Assembly: GCF_004027225.2 (NCBI RefSeq)
Contig: NC_044296.2
Location: forward strand, 5,389,943-5,453,942
Direction: 5' to 3'
DNA length: 64,000 nt
Source of the DNA: Strigops habroptila
Lineage: Eukaryota > Chordata > Aves > Psittaciformes > Psittacidae
Under the pieces are notes generated by a model. It ran no database searches and was not told the origin of the DNA. It saw only the letters and a list, made by a program, of their open reading frames with translations. This document shows positions 51,275 to 63,362 of this stretch, piece after piece. Numbering within the stretch: the first letter of the stretch is position 1; each line of letters opens with the position of its first letter. The position numbers were made by a program, and so were the translations under genes.

Positions 51275-51280
51275 AATAAA
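51275..51280 (+). terminator. APBA3: APBA3 poly(A) signal (AATAAA)
   Basis: AATAAA in the context 'gttaaaataaacg', about 730 bp after the APBA3 stop. It faces the TJP3 signal about 180 bp away. Confidence 0.7.
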
Positions 51281-51459
51281 CGTTGTAGGGAACATGGGAG
51301 GCTGCGTTTTGGGAGCAGGGGAGGCTCAGCTCTAGTGCCGGATGTTGGCACAACTGGAGCCTGTGGAGGTCCCAGCGAGGCCACCCTGCTCCATGGGTTT
51401 CCCCTGTGTGCTGCCACCAAGCACGCACAGCAACAGCCCATCCTGGTGCAAACATCCCT

Positions 51460-51465
51460 TTTATT
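51460..51465 (-). terminator. TJP3: TJP3 poly(A) signal (AATAAA on minus)
   Basis: Plus-strand TTTATT, about 100 bp past the TJP3 stop codon at 51,567. APBA3 and TJP3 are therefore tail-to-tail with very short 3' spacing. Confidence 0.65.
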
Positions 51466-51566
51466 CCAGCAGTAGAGGCCAAAACAGGGAAGGAGGCACT
51501 TGGTGGTGCTGGGAGGTGCAGGGTGCTGTGTGGCACTACCTGGATGACACATGGGGAGTGGCAGGG

Positions 51567-54500
51567 CTACACCTCTGTAGCTGGACCCCACTCATAGCCT
51601 TCATCCTCGTCTGAGTCATCCCTGGCCTGCGTGAACCTCTTCCTCACAGCAGCATGCTCATATTCCCTGGGGGATGAGAAGCTGGGTGATGCCTCTGCCA
51701 CTGGTGGGGGCATGGCAGGGTCAGGGCAGACAGAGCTGGCACCTTGGGCTCTGCAGGCCCTTCCCCAGCCCTGGGGCTGCTGCTTGAACCACTCCTGCCC
51801 CAGGCTGGCACTGATGTGCAGAGTACCTGAGGTTGCTGTGCTGCTGCTCCTGCTGCTGCTCCTCGATTGCCTGTGAAAGACCAGGGTGATGTAGCAGTCA
51901 GAGGTAAGAGCAGGATTTGTGCCCTGGCCTGGGTCTGGGCTATGTTCCTCCATGGAGAACCAGAGCTGGGCATGGATATGCAGCCGGACCTTACAGCAGC
52001 TCAGTGTGAAACCCTGCCTGTGCCCCAGCGGATAGGAACTAGCCCTGGTAGCCCCACCAGACCCTTGCAGCAGAGTGGGGACACTCACCTGGTCCCTCAG
52101 GCCGTGGCTCGGGGAAGCCTGTGCGGGCTCAGAGGAGCGGGACAGCCCCCCCTGGTCGTAGGTGTCCTCGGCCTCACCGTCAGTGCAGGTACCCGCCTCC
52201 CCATCCGTGTCCTCATAGTCACTGTTGGCGCGACTATCACAGGTCAGGTAGCCTGAGGCTGCTGCTCTTGATGAGTTCAGCAGGTCCAGACTGTCCTCCA
52301 GTGCCACATCCACCTGCGGGGGGGGATGACACAAACCTGGGATCCCCATCACAAGCAGGACATGGGGGTGTGTCCCGTCACTGCCTGGCTGGAGCCCCAG
52401 CCTCACCCTGGGGATCACAGAACCCCAGCCTGGTTTGGGCTGAAGGGACCTTAAAGCTCCTCCAGCTCCAGCCCCTGCCACGGGCAGGGACACCTTCCAC
52501 TAGAGCAGGTTGCTCCAAGCCCCTGTGTCCAACCTGGCCTTGAACACTGCCAGGGATGGGGCAGCCACAGCTTCCCCCTGTACCTGCTCTGCCGCAGTCC
52601 AAACAGGCTGATTCTGCTGCGTCCTGACGATGTCCTTGATGGCCTCGTACCAGGCGCTGCTGCTGAGGCTGACGGTGGCAGTGAAGAGGTGGCTGCAGTG
52701 CTTCTTCATCTTGCTGGCCTGGGCATAGAGCCGCCGGGAGCTCTTCCTGGAGTCGGGTGCCAGCCACTGGCGCATGGCCTTGATGCCCTGACGGCTCTCG
52801 GGCTCACAGAACACCACCACTGGGTAGTACTGCACGTAGTTGAGACGCTCCACAGCTGAGGGTGTTATGTCCAACAAGGCGTGCTTGCCCTGGGGCAGGA
52901 CATGGCCATCAGCCCCATGGGGGACAGGCAGAGCGATGAAGGCCGTGCGCTCCCCCCAGGCCCACCCAGCTCTGAGGACACGGGGAAGGTCTCTCACCTT
53001 TTCTGCAATCTGCTGCACTGAGTCCAGCTTGATGACCTTGGCCGATGCCCCGTCGCGGGGCAGGCTCGCTGCAGGACATGGAGATGTGGTGTGAGAGGGG
53101 CTGGGGGAGATGTGGCATCTCCAGCAGCCCCAGGATGTGTCACAGAATCATAGAATCCCAGCCTGGTTTGGGTTGAAGGGACCTTAAAGCTCCTCCAGCT
53201 CCAGCCCCTGCCATGGGCAGGGACACCTTCCACTAGAGCAGGTTGCTCCAAGCCCCTGTGTCCAACCTGGCCTTGAACACTGCCAGGGATGGGGCAGCCA
53301 CAGCTTCTCTGGGCACCCTGTGCCAGCGCCTCAGCACCCTCACAGGGAAGAGCTTCTGCCTCAGAGCTCATCTCAGTCTCCCCTCTGGCAGGTTAAAGCC
53401 ATTCCCCTTGTCCTGTCCCTCCAGGCTCTTGTCCAAAGCCCTTCTCCAGGTTTCCTGGAGCCCCTTTAGGCACTGGAGCTGCTCTAAGGTGTCCCCTTAA
53501 GGAGCCTCCTGCAGGCTGACCCAGCCCAGCTCTCTCAGCCTGGCTCCATAGGAGAGGGGCATGTCTGGGGCCCCCCTGGGATCACGATGCATGGGGAGAG
53601 GGTGAATGACTCCAGGAAGGTGTTGGGGTGTCACGGAGAAGGGCAATGAGGCATGACTGGGACAGAGCTACAGGACAAGAGCTCCCACATGCAGGTCCCC
53701 TGGCACAAGGGGCACTCACGGGCAATCTCAAACAGGTCAGGCAGCTCCATGCTCAGCTTCTGCATGGCAATATCTGTGATGGGGCCCAGGATCACCACTG
53801 GCCGCTTGAAGCTGGCTGTGGGGAGAAGACAGACCTGCTCATGCAGCTGGGCTGAGGGCAGAGCTCACAGCACTCCAGCATCCAGCCCCGCTCCTCGAGG
53901 TGCTCATGGGCCTGGGGCTCCCTATGAGGCAGCCCCAAGGTGAACACCCCCGGGTGGCTCTGGGCAATGGGAACACATTCCCGGTGCCCACCTTCCTTCA
54001 AGACCACCCTCTCGTAGGGCGGGTAGTGGCCCTGCTTCGTGAGGGCAGACAGGTCCTCCCGGCTCTTCCGCAGCAACTTCTTGGCTCCCCGCAGCCCCCG
54101 CAGCTTCCAGAACTCAGCCCGTGCTCCGGAGAGGCTGGCACCGGATGTGGCTTTCAGCTCGGACTCCAGGCTGGCGATCTGCTCGGCCCTGCAAGGGGAA
54201 AGGGATCAGGACCAGGCTCCAAAGATGAGGCTGTGGTAGCCTCTTCCCTCCAGGACCTTGGACAACCAGAGCATCAATTGCCCCCTCATCCCTGAGAAGG
54301 GATTTCACCAGCTCACGCTTCCCCCCAGCCCCTGCAGACCACCCACATCCCAGTCTCACTGGGGAGCCATCCCCTCCTGGCTCCATCCCTACCTGCTCTG
54401 GTTGGGGATGATGCCCCTGTCCTGCTCCTGCAGGTCCCTGCCCATGCGCACTGCCAGCCAGCTCCCCAGCCGGCCCCGGTACATTGTGTCCAGCACATGG

Positions 54501-57500
54501 AACACGTCCCCACGGACGAAGCTGAGCCCTGATGGAGTGTCCTTCTCAAAGTCAAAGTGTGTCCGGATGTAGAATGAGTCACCCACGTTGGAGGAAATCA
54601 CCTTCCTGTAAACTGGAGCCCAGGGTGAGAGGGACCATCAGGGAAAGAGGTGGCTCAGGAGGAAGATGCTGGAGAAGAAAGTGCTGGAGAGGTTTGGGAA
54701 GGAGCTTGGCTGGTCTGGAGCCTCCACCTCAGCCCTTGCTGCTAAGGAGCATGCTGGGGACACCTTTACCTCCCGTGGGTGTCTCAGGCATGGTGGGGAC
54801 AGCAGGACCAGACCACTCAGCACATCCTGGCCTCTCCAGGCTGAGCCATGGAGCCAGAAAGCTCCCATGCTCCAGGATGATGAAGCACAAACGGGGCCAG
54901 GATGGTCTGGTCCCCTCTCATCAGCTCTCTGGAGGGGGAGGAGGAGGAGGGGGGTGCAGGGAGGAAAGACCACCTTGCAGGGGCAGAAAGGGCCATGGCA
55001 GCTCTGGTGCTTGCTCAGAAGAGACAGAGGATGGAGACGCATAAGCCCAGGATGAGTCCAGTCAGCACTCACTGTCCTGCTTGCTCTGGGTCCAGAGTGT
55101 GACATCCTCACCCGGTGGCAGGCTCATGAGATACTCCACAGCCTCCTCACGGGTCAGGTTCTGGAAACTGGTGGAGTTCACCTGCCATGGAAAAGCACTT
55201 AGACACAGCACTGGCAGCAGGAAGCAGGGCACGGGTACGAGCAGGGATCCCAGGGACAGCAGTGACCAGGCAGGCGGGAGAGGAGACTTGTCCCTGTCAC
55301 CCAAGTGTCTGCTACAACCCCCAGTAACACTGCGGAGAGTCTCTGGGCAGCTGAGGTGGTGCCTGCACCCCATTGGGTGTTACAGGGTGCTGGAGACAGA
55401 ACTGTGGGTAAGGGCCTGTAGGGACAGGACAAGGGGAATGGCTTTAACCTGCCAGAGGGGAGATTGAGATGAGCTCTGAGGCAGAAGCTTTTCCCTGTGA
55501 GGGTGCTGAGGCGCTGGCACAGGGTGCCCAGAGAAGCTGTGGCTGCCCCATCCCTGGCAGTGTTCAAGGCCAGGTTGGACACAGGGGCTTGGAGCAACCT
55601 GCTCTAGTGGAAGGTGTCCCTGCCTGTGGCAGGGGGTTGGGACTGGAGGAGCTTTAAGGTCTCTTCAACCCAAACCAGGCTGGGATTCTATGACTCTCCC
55701 CTCAGGCAGTGCCCACAGAGCCAGCCTGATGGCTATGGGGCTCTGGGCACCAGCACTGCCCCAAAACAATGCCCAGCAGGAGAAATCCAAACCCTGGAGA
55801 GGTATCTGAGCAGGGAGTGCTGGGGCCAGCCCATGTGCAGCAGCATTCGGAGCCATTCCCAGCCCTGGGTACCTGCAGGATCTGGTCCCCTTCCTGGATG
55901 CCCTGGCTGGCGGCGGGGCTGCCCTCCTGCACAGCCGACACAAAGATGCCCACGTCGTTGCCCCCGGCCAACCGCAGCCCAACGCTCTTGGCCTTCACGA
56001 AGTGCACAACCCTGGAGCCAGCATTGTACCTGCCCCGGGGAGCCTCGGTCAGCCCGGCGGGGACGTGTCACCCACTCTGTGACCGCAGCCCTGCCCCAGA
56101 GCTGCTCCCCGTCTCCCACAGCCATACCCATCCTTGTGGGCAGTGTGGGCCGAGGGGCTGGCGTGGGGGCTGCGGCGGCCATCCCCCTCCATGGCTCCCA
56201 GCAGGTCTGCAGGGAAGGAGAAGGGTTGGGACAGGAGGTGAAGGGAGTTCAGGGTGTGGAAGAAGGCACAGGGACACCGGGCACGCAGGAGCCTGGAGCC
56301 CACTGGAGCCCTCCTTGTCCCTGGCCTGAGCTCACTCACCAGGGCCCGGAGCATTGCCAACAGTCGTGTCAGCCGCAGGGTCCCTGTTCGATTGTCTCCT
56401 CCCCCTGGAAGCAGGATTTAGGCAGGTGAGTAGGTGCTGAGGGGACACAGGCAGTGGCAGCAGGGGCAGAGGAGCAAGCTGGGCACTGCCTGACAGCCCC
56501 ACCTCCAAGGTGGAGAAGCAGCCCCTCCAGCCAGGCAGAGAGCACAGGGGGGATACCAGGGAAGAGGGGCTCAGGAGGACAGAGCAGGGCTTACGGGGGG
56601 GAATTCATCGTGGCAGCAGCTGGAGGTTGTGGGGAGCTCTCAGGGAGTGGCAGATGGGACAGTTCAGACCCAATGGCGGAGATATCTGCAGCAACAGGAG
56701 GGAAGATGCATTAGTGACCACCCAGTCCCTGTGCTGGGTATGTGACCCATGGCCCCGTCACCGTGCCCCCTCACCATCCATATGGGAGCTGTCGCTGTCG
56801 CTGTCTTCTATGTCAGGGATGTTGACCAGGAACTGCCGGTGGTCCCGGAGGATGAGCAAGGTCAGGGTCCCCTCCATCTGCTCGATGAGCTGCTGGGTGT
56901 CAGCCAGGGACATGTCCCCAGTGGCCACCCCGTTGATCTGCAGGGGGCAGAGCAAGAGGCCTCATTGGGGAAAGCTGCCCCCAGGGAAGCCCCACTCGAA
57001 TGAGATGCTCCAAGTGCCACCTTCCCAGTCCCAACTGGATTATTGGGATTAAATCTGGAAGTCCCAGCTGCCACAGGTCTGCCTGGTCCTCGTGTGCAAA
57101 GGAAGTGACTCCCTCTGTTTCCTCCTCCCCAAATACTTTGAGCGTTGTAAGACCTGATACATGCTGAACACTCGAGCTCCTGGGGCCCGGGAGACCATGT
57201 GCTATGGGACAGAGGGGTGGATGCATCCCTGCAGTGATGCTACCCACGGATGAGCCCCCCAAAGAGGGGAATAGGAGACCCCCAGCATACACTGTGCACC
57301 TCATGCCCCCCCCATACCTTCAAGATGAGGTCTCCCTCCTGCAAGGAGCTGCCCTTCGCCGCCAGCCCGTTCTCCACTATGTGCTTAATGAAGAGCTGAC
57401 TTCCCAGCTTCAGGCCATACTCTGCATCAGAGAGAGCCCAGGACAGTGCAGAGCCCAGGCAGATGCAGGACCCTCTTGAGGTCCCACCTCACCACCACCC

Positions 57501-59000
57501 CCATAAGCCCACCCTGGCTCCTCTTGGGGCACTAGCAAGCCCCAAAGCTGAGCTCTGCAACCCCAGGCTGAGCCCAGATGGGTTTGGAGCGCCCAGCACG
57601 GCACACACTGCCAGACCCTGGCACCAACCCTGCCATCACCTCCACCCCAGTGAGATGCATGGCCTCAAACTGAGTGACATGACCCAGGGACAAAGGGGGC
57701 AGGAGGGGCCTCACCTTCATCCTGCTTCTGCTTCACCAGGAGCGACGTGACGGGCTTCGTGGGCACATCCCGGCGCGGCAGCCGCTTGAAGCCTGACACC
57801 AGGGCCAGCCCCTTGGTGGACTCTTCGTGGCCAAAGCCATTGGCAAACCGGCGCTGGCTGTAGCCCCTCCGACCCGAGCCATTGCTTCGCCGCCGGGACA
57901 CCGGCTTGTGGCGACGGTCATCCTCATGGTGGCCAGAGCTCCTCTCGCTGGATGAGTCCCCATCGTAGCCCTGGCTGTGGTCCAGGTCATCCCGGGAGCG
58001 GTGCAGGGCTGGATCTGCACTGGGTAACCCATAGTCCTCGTCCGAGTCGCAGCGCCAGGGTGCGCTGGGGGACCCAGGGCTGCTCTTGCTCGCAGGCAGG
58101 TAGATTTTCTTTGGTCTTTTCAGTGTCTGCAGGCGGAAAGGGAGAAGAAGAGGATGGTGGGTGCAGCCATCTCTGCCGGGAGATGGGGGACAAGGGGAAA
58201 TGGGTTTAAACTTAAACAGAGGACGTTCAGGTTAGATATAAGGCACAAGCTCTTCCCTGTGAGGATGCTGAGGCGCTGGCACAGGGTGCCCAGAGAAGCT
58301 GTGGCTGCCCCATCCCTGGCAGTGTTCAAGGCCAGGTTGGACAGAGCCTTGGGTGACATGCTCTAGTGTGAAGTGTCCCTGCCCGTGGCAGGGGGTTGGA
58401 ACTGGATGATCTTAAGGTCCTTTCCAGCCCAAACCATTCTATGATTCTAAGATTCTATGTTTCTACAGCAATTCCAAGCCCCGAATGAAAACCCCGGGGC
58501 GTGGGGGACAGGCCCAGTGTGGTCCTGTGCACAATGGCAGCCCCAGCAGGGCACACTCACTATGTTGGCAATCTTGCCACAGGCTTTAAGCGTCTGGACA
58601 GCAAAGGAGGACAAGACGTTCTCCATGGAAAGGCCATTCACCATCACGATGTGATCCTTCCTCCTGGCAGGGAAAACACAGCCATGGTCACTGCCCTTCC
58701 TGTCCCTGCTGGCAGTGGGCACCCCCCATGTCTCCACATCCCCACACACTCACTGGAGCCGTCCCACCGCCGGTCCCTTGGACACCACATCTGCAACAAC
58801 CACCGCTGTGTCCCCAGTCACCCTGTTGGGATGGTCCCGGCCTCCAGAGACAGCAAAGCCAAAGCCCCACTGAGGGTCCTAATGGAGACAAGGCAGAGGG
58901 GGTCATGCACAGGCAGCCCCCACCTCCCACAGCTACCCCCGGCTGTGGTCACCTTGCTCAGCGTCACCGTGTGCTGCTCCCAGATCACCATCTCCTCCAT
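51567..59000 (-). CDS. TJP3: TJP3 (ZO-3) tight-junction scaffold
   Basis: ZO-3 is a MAGUK scaffold under tight junctions that links claudins and occludin to the cytoskeleton. Nineteen exons run in frame: 58953-59000, 58754-58878, 58561-58663, 57715-58126, 57318-57421, 56775-56937, 56595-56685, 56340-56404, 56128-56206, 55873-56029, 55073-55181, 54393-54612, 53992-54188, 53720-53815, 52998-53068, 52584-52889, 52089-52313, 51827-51870 and 51567-51666, giving 904 aa (human about 919). PDZ1 (1-92) starts [16 protein letters not shown]. Then come a basic linker, PDZ2 (about 230-318), PDZ3 (about 400-486), SH3 (490-560, [14 protein letters not shown]) and a non-catalytic GUK-like domain (about 625-785, [11 protein letters not shown]). 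The acidic tail ends GPATEV, a class-I-like PDZ-binding end (human ATDL). The ATG has a strong Kozak context (gccaccATGg). A 5' non-coding exon part reaches back to an AG acceptor at about 59,084. Confidence 0.95.
52417..52577 (-). mobile_element. CR1 LINE fragment adjoining a TJP3 splice donor
   Basis: Minus-strand CR1 3' fragment ('agaaccccagcctggtttgg' to 'gggcagccacagctt'). Its 5' break lies about 7 bp from the donor of the TJP3 exon ending at 52,584. Confidence 0.9.
53141..53560 (-). mobile_element. CR1 LINE in a TJP3 intron
   Basis: A well-preserved minus-strand CR1 (sense orientation with TJP3) with an intact inverted 3' end, 'cagaatcatagaatcccag', and about 420 bp of body. Confidence 0.94.
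55405..55697 (+). mobile_element. CR1 LINE in a TJP3 intron
   Basis: Plus-strand CR1 from 'gtaagggcctgtagggac' to 'ggctgggattctatgactc'. Confidence 0.93.
58195..58460 (+). mobile_element. CR1 LINE in TJP3 intron 3
   Basis: Plus-strand CR1 with a 3' end carrying two to three terminal octamers ('attctatgattctaagattc'). It lies antisense between exons 3 and 4. Confidence 0.93.
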
Positions 59001-59317
59001 GGTGGCCGCCCAGCACCGCAGGCGGTGCAGTGCGGCCGGCCAGCACAGCCAGCCCTGCCTCCTCCTCAATCCCAACTGGAGCTGCAACAAAGAGCAGAAG
59101 CAAAGCTGAGCGTGAGGATGCCAGGGACAGACCCCCCCCCCCAACAGGGCCTGCACACCCACCGGGACTTGCAGCCATGTCGCAGCCTGGCCAACCCCAT
59201 GTGGAAGCAGGGTCTGAAACCCAGAGCTCCCAAATCACCCCCCTGGGGGGATCCAGCTCTGTCCCCTTGGATGTGTGGCTGTGAAGCGGAGGTTTTATGC
59301 AGGGCAGGTGGGTCATA

Positions 59318-59510
59318 TAGAATCATGGAATGGTTTGGGTTGAAGGGACCTTAAAGCTCCTCCAGCTCCAACCCCTGCCCCGGGCAGCGACACCTTCCAC
59401 TAGAGCAGGTTGCTCCAAGCCCCTGTGTCCAACCTGGCCTTGAACACTGCCAGGGATGGGGCAGCCACAGCTTCTCTGGGCACCCTGTGCCGGTGCCTCA
59501 GCACCCTCAG
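59318..59510 (-). mobile_element. CR1 LINE, 5'-truncated
   Basis: Minus-strand CR1 beginning with 'tagaatcatggaatgg' and running to 'gcctcagcaccctcagg'. Confidence 0.93.
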
Positions 59511-60730
59511 GACCCATCTCCATGACTGGGACCTCGTGGTCCTGCTCCTCTGGAGGAGGAGACCCCGGGGCACTGCTCTGGACAGCCACGCTGGCTCCCC
59601 AGCGCGCCTCAGCCACCCTCCAGCCTCCACATTGGTGCCTTGGGAAGCTGGAAACCTCCACAACTCCCTTGGGACTGGCGCGGGGCAGCTCTGCTGGGAT
59701 CAGGGGCCATCAGAGCTGCTGCCACTCCATGGGCAATGCCTTTGGCAACGCTGAGCAGGGATCCCACGGGAAAACTGCAGAGGTTTTTTGGCTTTCCATG
59801 GCCAGCCCCTCGCTGGACCTGCACTATGGTACCAGGCTGCACCCCCAGAATGAGGCCCAGGTCCCAGCAGCTCCAGGAGGGACAGTGTAATCATTCACCC
59901 GAGGCTCAGCAATGGTCCCAGCAGCCAGGCTGTGAGCAGAGGGCAGAGTCCAGGCCTCCCCTCTGCGTCATGAGCCACCGAAACCAGCGCCAGGACCCGC
60001 CTGGCACCTGCGGCATGTGACACGTGAGGACACACGTGCGAGGAGTGTGCCTGGGGCTGAGCAGGACCCCAGTAAGACACAGGAGACCCCAGCACGGTGG
60101 TGGGGTGGTTTCCTGCTGGATCGGTGACCTGAAGTGGCAGGTCCTAGCTCAGCCATGTCACCGGTGTTGGCTGGTCGGTGCTTTGTGCTCTGGTGAGTCA
60201 CAGGTCCAAGGGACCTGGTCACGGGACACCCAGAGCATCCCCCTCCCTGGGGTCACGGCTCACCCGCAGTGCCAGAGCCAACCCCGTTGCCACCAACAGC
60301 CTCTCGCTGCCCCCACTGTGGCCCCGTCGCCGGGACACCACCAACCAGCCGCACATCCCACTGCCAGCCGGGACTCTCCACAGGCAGCAGCGGTTTGGGG
60401 CAGGGGGAACAGCGTGGGGCTGGTAACAGGTCCAGACTCCCCAGCCAGCACAGCCCACAGTGCCACCAGGCCCGGGCCTTGTCCCCAGTGTCCCTGGGGG
60501 GACCTGGAGTAGGACATGCCCCAAGCCAAAGGCCACAGCTGGCACCGGAGGAGCCGGCTCGGCCGGTTTGTGACAGAAACCAGCCCGCACCCGAAATGTC
60601 CCCGCCGGGAGAGGCAGTATCTGGGCAGAGCTGACCACAGCCCAGCCCAACACACCCAGCACCGGGAGCCCCACATACCCCGCTCTGCCCCACACACACT
60701 GTGGCCAGTGTCTCACAGGGGTTTTGATCG

Positions 60731-60985
60731 CAGAATCACAGAATCCCTTGGAAGGGACCTTAAAGCTCCTCCAGCTCCAACCCCTGCCATGGGCAGGGAC
60801 ACCTTCCACTAGAGCAGGTTGCTCCAAGCCCCTGTGTCCAACCTGGCCTTGAACACTGCCAGGGATGGGGCAGCCACAGCTTCTCTGGGAAAAGTCTGTG
60901 CCAGCGCCTCAGCACCCTCACAGGGAAGAGCTTCCCAATACCTCCCCTAAACCTCCCCTCTGGCAGTTCAAACGCCAAATAAAGC
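60731..60985 (-). mobile_element. CR1 LINE, 5'-truncated
   Basis: Minus-strand CR1 beginning with 'cagaatcacagaatccc' and ending near 'cccctctggcagttcaaac'. Confidence 0.92.
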
Positions 60986-61699
60986 CTGGGCTGTGCTGGG
61001 GCAGCTTGTCCCACTGCAAGCTCCCTGGTTCAGGGCTGTGCCCAGCTCTGGGTGACGCTGCTGGCAACGTGGGGACCCCCCCCAACACGGGTCCTCAACC
61101 TGGAACCTCGACACCTTCCCAGGATCAGCAGGGTCCCTGCTCTCAGCCAAACCCTCACCCCCTGGCAGGTCCCACCTGCCCCCAGAAGCTGCTTTAACCC
61201 GACTCCAGCCATGTTGTGATGGGAGACCCTGGACAAGGGTCTCCAGGAGCTCCGACCCCACCGGAGTGTCCATCAGGAGGATGAAGGCACCTCGGGGTGT
61301 GGAGCTGTGGCAGCGGGGACCCAGGATCCCCCACCCCAGGGTATCCCCCTCTACTGGGGCAGGACTCCAGGAGGGTCACTGGGTCCTGGAGCCCCTCGGA
61401 GAGGGACACAGAGCACAGCCGGTTCCCAGGGGACAGCACAGAGCACGGGGACAGGGTCAGACACTCACCGAGCCTCGGGTCTGAGCAGGAAGGAGCCAAG
61501 CTCCGGGGCTGGTGGCAGTGGAGTCACTCCAGGGTGCTTTGCGTAACCCTTTGTGAGCCAGACGCTTCCTGCAGGAGGGAAGGAGGAGGATGAGGGTCCC
61601 GGGGAGGTGTCCTCTGCGGTGCTGGTGGCTCAACCACCTTCCCCGGACCCCCAACACCTCCTCGGGAGCCCCGGGAGGGGACGGTGCTTGCAGCCAGCG

Positions 61700-62704
61700 G
61701 GGACAGCAGTGCCGCGGCGGGCTGAGCAGGGGAAGGTGACTGTGCCGATGGGTGCTGCCCCCGCTGCCCCGCACCTGGGGACGCGCCCCGCGTCGCTCCT
61801 CTTCCCGCAGAGCCGCTTCCCTGCGGTGACGGAGATGAGCTCCACGCCGCGGCTCTCGCTCCAGGCCGCCGCCGCCAACCGGCGCCGGTACCGCGGCCGC
61901 AAGAAGAGGCGGCAGCCCCGCGGCGGGGCGCCGAGGGGGGACCAGTCCCTCCGGAAGCCCCCGGCCACCCGCCGCCACCGCGGAACCGCAGCCATGGAGC
62001 CGCCGCCGCTCACTCAGACCGGCACCGGCCAGAGCCTCGCAGCACCCGCTGGGGCCGCCGCTGCCCGACACGCGTTTGGCCCCCAGGGCCGGGGCACGGT
62101 GGCGTGAGGGGACCGGCCCGGGAGAACCGGCGGGGCCGGCCCGGGCTGCCCCATACCCCGGAGCTCTCCCGTCTCCCCGGGGCTGCCCCGTACCCCGGAG
62201 CTGCCCCACATCCCGAGGCCCTCCCGTACCCCGGGGCCTCCCCACCAGGCGGAGCCACGGCCCCGGGCGCGGCCGCTCCGGGGGGACCCTTCGGGGAGGA
62301 CCCCGGTCCCGCGGGGGCTCCGGGGTCCCGGGTCAGGCCGGCCCTGCCCCCGCTGCCATGGCAACCGGCAGGCCCCGCCCCCCCCGCACATCTCTATGGT
62401 GCCTCCCGCGGGGCAGGCCCCGGCCCCCCCGCGCCCCGCAGCCGGGCCCTGTCGCGGCACCGCTCCCGCAGCCCGCGGGCTATCGCGACAGGCCCGCCCC
62501 CCGCATCGCGATCAACCCCGGCGGAAGAGGCCCGCTCTACTTCCGGTGCCTCTTCCGCCCTGCAGCTCCGGGGCGTGTCTGTCCGCGGCACCTCCCGCGC
62601 TCTATGGTGCTGGCTGCTCCCAGCCTCCTCAGCGGCGGCGGCCGGAGCCGGGAGGAGCGCGGCGGAGGCGGCGGGCGCAGGCCGGGGCCTGCCGAGCGCC
62701 CGCC
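61700..62704. promoter_or_regulatory. CpG island between TJP3 and PIP5K1C
   Basis: About 1 kb of very CpG-rich DNA with GC-box-like runs and two short palindromic words, ATCGCGA(C) and ATCGCGAT, near 62,481 and 62,507. It directly precedes the probable PIP5K1C start codon and may also serve TJP3 on the other strand. The long open frames here, on both strands, come from the base composition. Confidence 0.6.
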
Positions 62705-62801
62705 ATGGAGCCCGATGTGGCCGAGGAGGAGGAGGGCTCGTCCGTGGAGGGCGCCGGTGCCCCCCCGGAGGCCGGCGCGGGGGGCCTGGACGCGGCAGGA
62801 G
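62705..62801 (+). CDS. PIP5K1C: PIP5K1C, first coding exon (partial gene)
   Basis: Phosphatidylinositol-4-phosphate 5-kinase type 1 gamma makes PI(4,5)P2 at synapses and focal adhesions. Only the first 32 codons are in the window. The exon starts MEPDVAEEEEGSSVEG, is acidic and Ala/Gly-rich, and resembles the human start MELEVPDEAESAEAG. It ends in a GTAACG donor at 62,802. The ATG has a good context (cgccATGg) and lies at the edge of a CpG island. The call rests mainly on synteny, since PIP5K1C follows TJP3 in human with this relative orientation. The kinase domain lies beyond the window. Confidence 0.6.
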
Positions 62802-63104
62802 GTAACGCGCTGCGAGCACCGGGCGGCAGCACCGCCCCCGGCCGGTTCCCCCGTTCCCCCGCTCCCGGCGGAGCCCCTCCGCGGCGCATCCTCCCCTCGG
62901 GCTCAGAGTGGTTCGGCCCAGCTGCACCCCCCGAGGGGGGCTGAGTGGTACCTCCCCGCCGTGCCCCCGCCTTGTGCCTTGGATCCCATGGCGGGGGGGG
63001 GGGCTCTGAGTGGTTCGGTCCAACCGCCCCCGCCCGCAGTGTGCCACTCCCGGGGCACCGCGTGGTCCCGTCCAACTGCAGCTCCCCCCCCCCCGACCCT
63101 GAAT
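62802..63104 (+). other. GC-rich start of PIP5K1C intron 1
   Basis: CpG-rich continuation of the island. Loose repeats of a unit like 'gagtggttcggtccaac' recur between about 62,905 and 63,110. Confidence 0.5.
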
Positions 63105-63116
63105 GGTTTCGCCCCC

Positions 63117-63362
63117 CCGGGGAGCCTCCTGCCTTGCTTTGGGGGGCTGTGGGGCTCCAGGGGGTCCTGCCTTGCTTTGGGGGTGCTCCAGGGGGTCCTG
63201 CCTTGCTTTGGGGGGCTGTGGGGCTGCAGGGGGTCCTGCCTTGCTTTGGGAGGCTGTGGGGCTGCAGGGGGTCCTGCCTTGCTTTGGGGGGCTCCAGGGG
63301 GGTCCTGCCTTGCGCTGGCGGGGTTGCAGGGGGTCCTGCCTTGCGCTGGGGGGCTCTGGGGC
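63117..63362 (+). repeat. Minisatellite, about 30-40-bp unit, seven copies
   Basis: Seven head-to-tail units, each built around 'tcctgccttgctttggggg' followed by 'gctgtggggctgcaggg' with variable length. It lies in the probable PIP5K1C intron 1. The last units have 'ttgcgctgg' in place of 'ttgctttgg', showing divergence toward one end. Confidence 0.92.

Larger units (their letters stand above)
59085..61699. other. TJP3 upstream region / probable 5' UTR intron
   Basis: Two CR1 copies apart, no coding exon is supported. A 5' non-coding exon segment of TJP3 ends at about 59,084 (AG acceptor on the minus strand), so the TJP3 promoter lies further right, possibly in the CpG island from 61,700. 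A minus-strand donor-like GTGAGTG at about 61,466 may end the first exon. Confidence 0.4.

Noticed and set aside
61457-62245. Minus-strand frame of 262 codons and a shorter one starting near 62,013
   Set aside because: No recognised domain, human synteny has no gene between TJP3 and PIP5K1C, and the composition explains the openness. It may be part of a TJP3 5' UTR.
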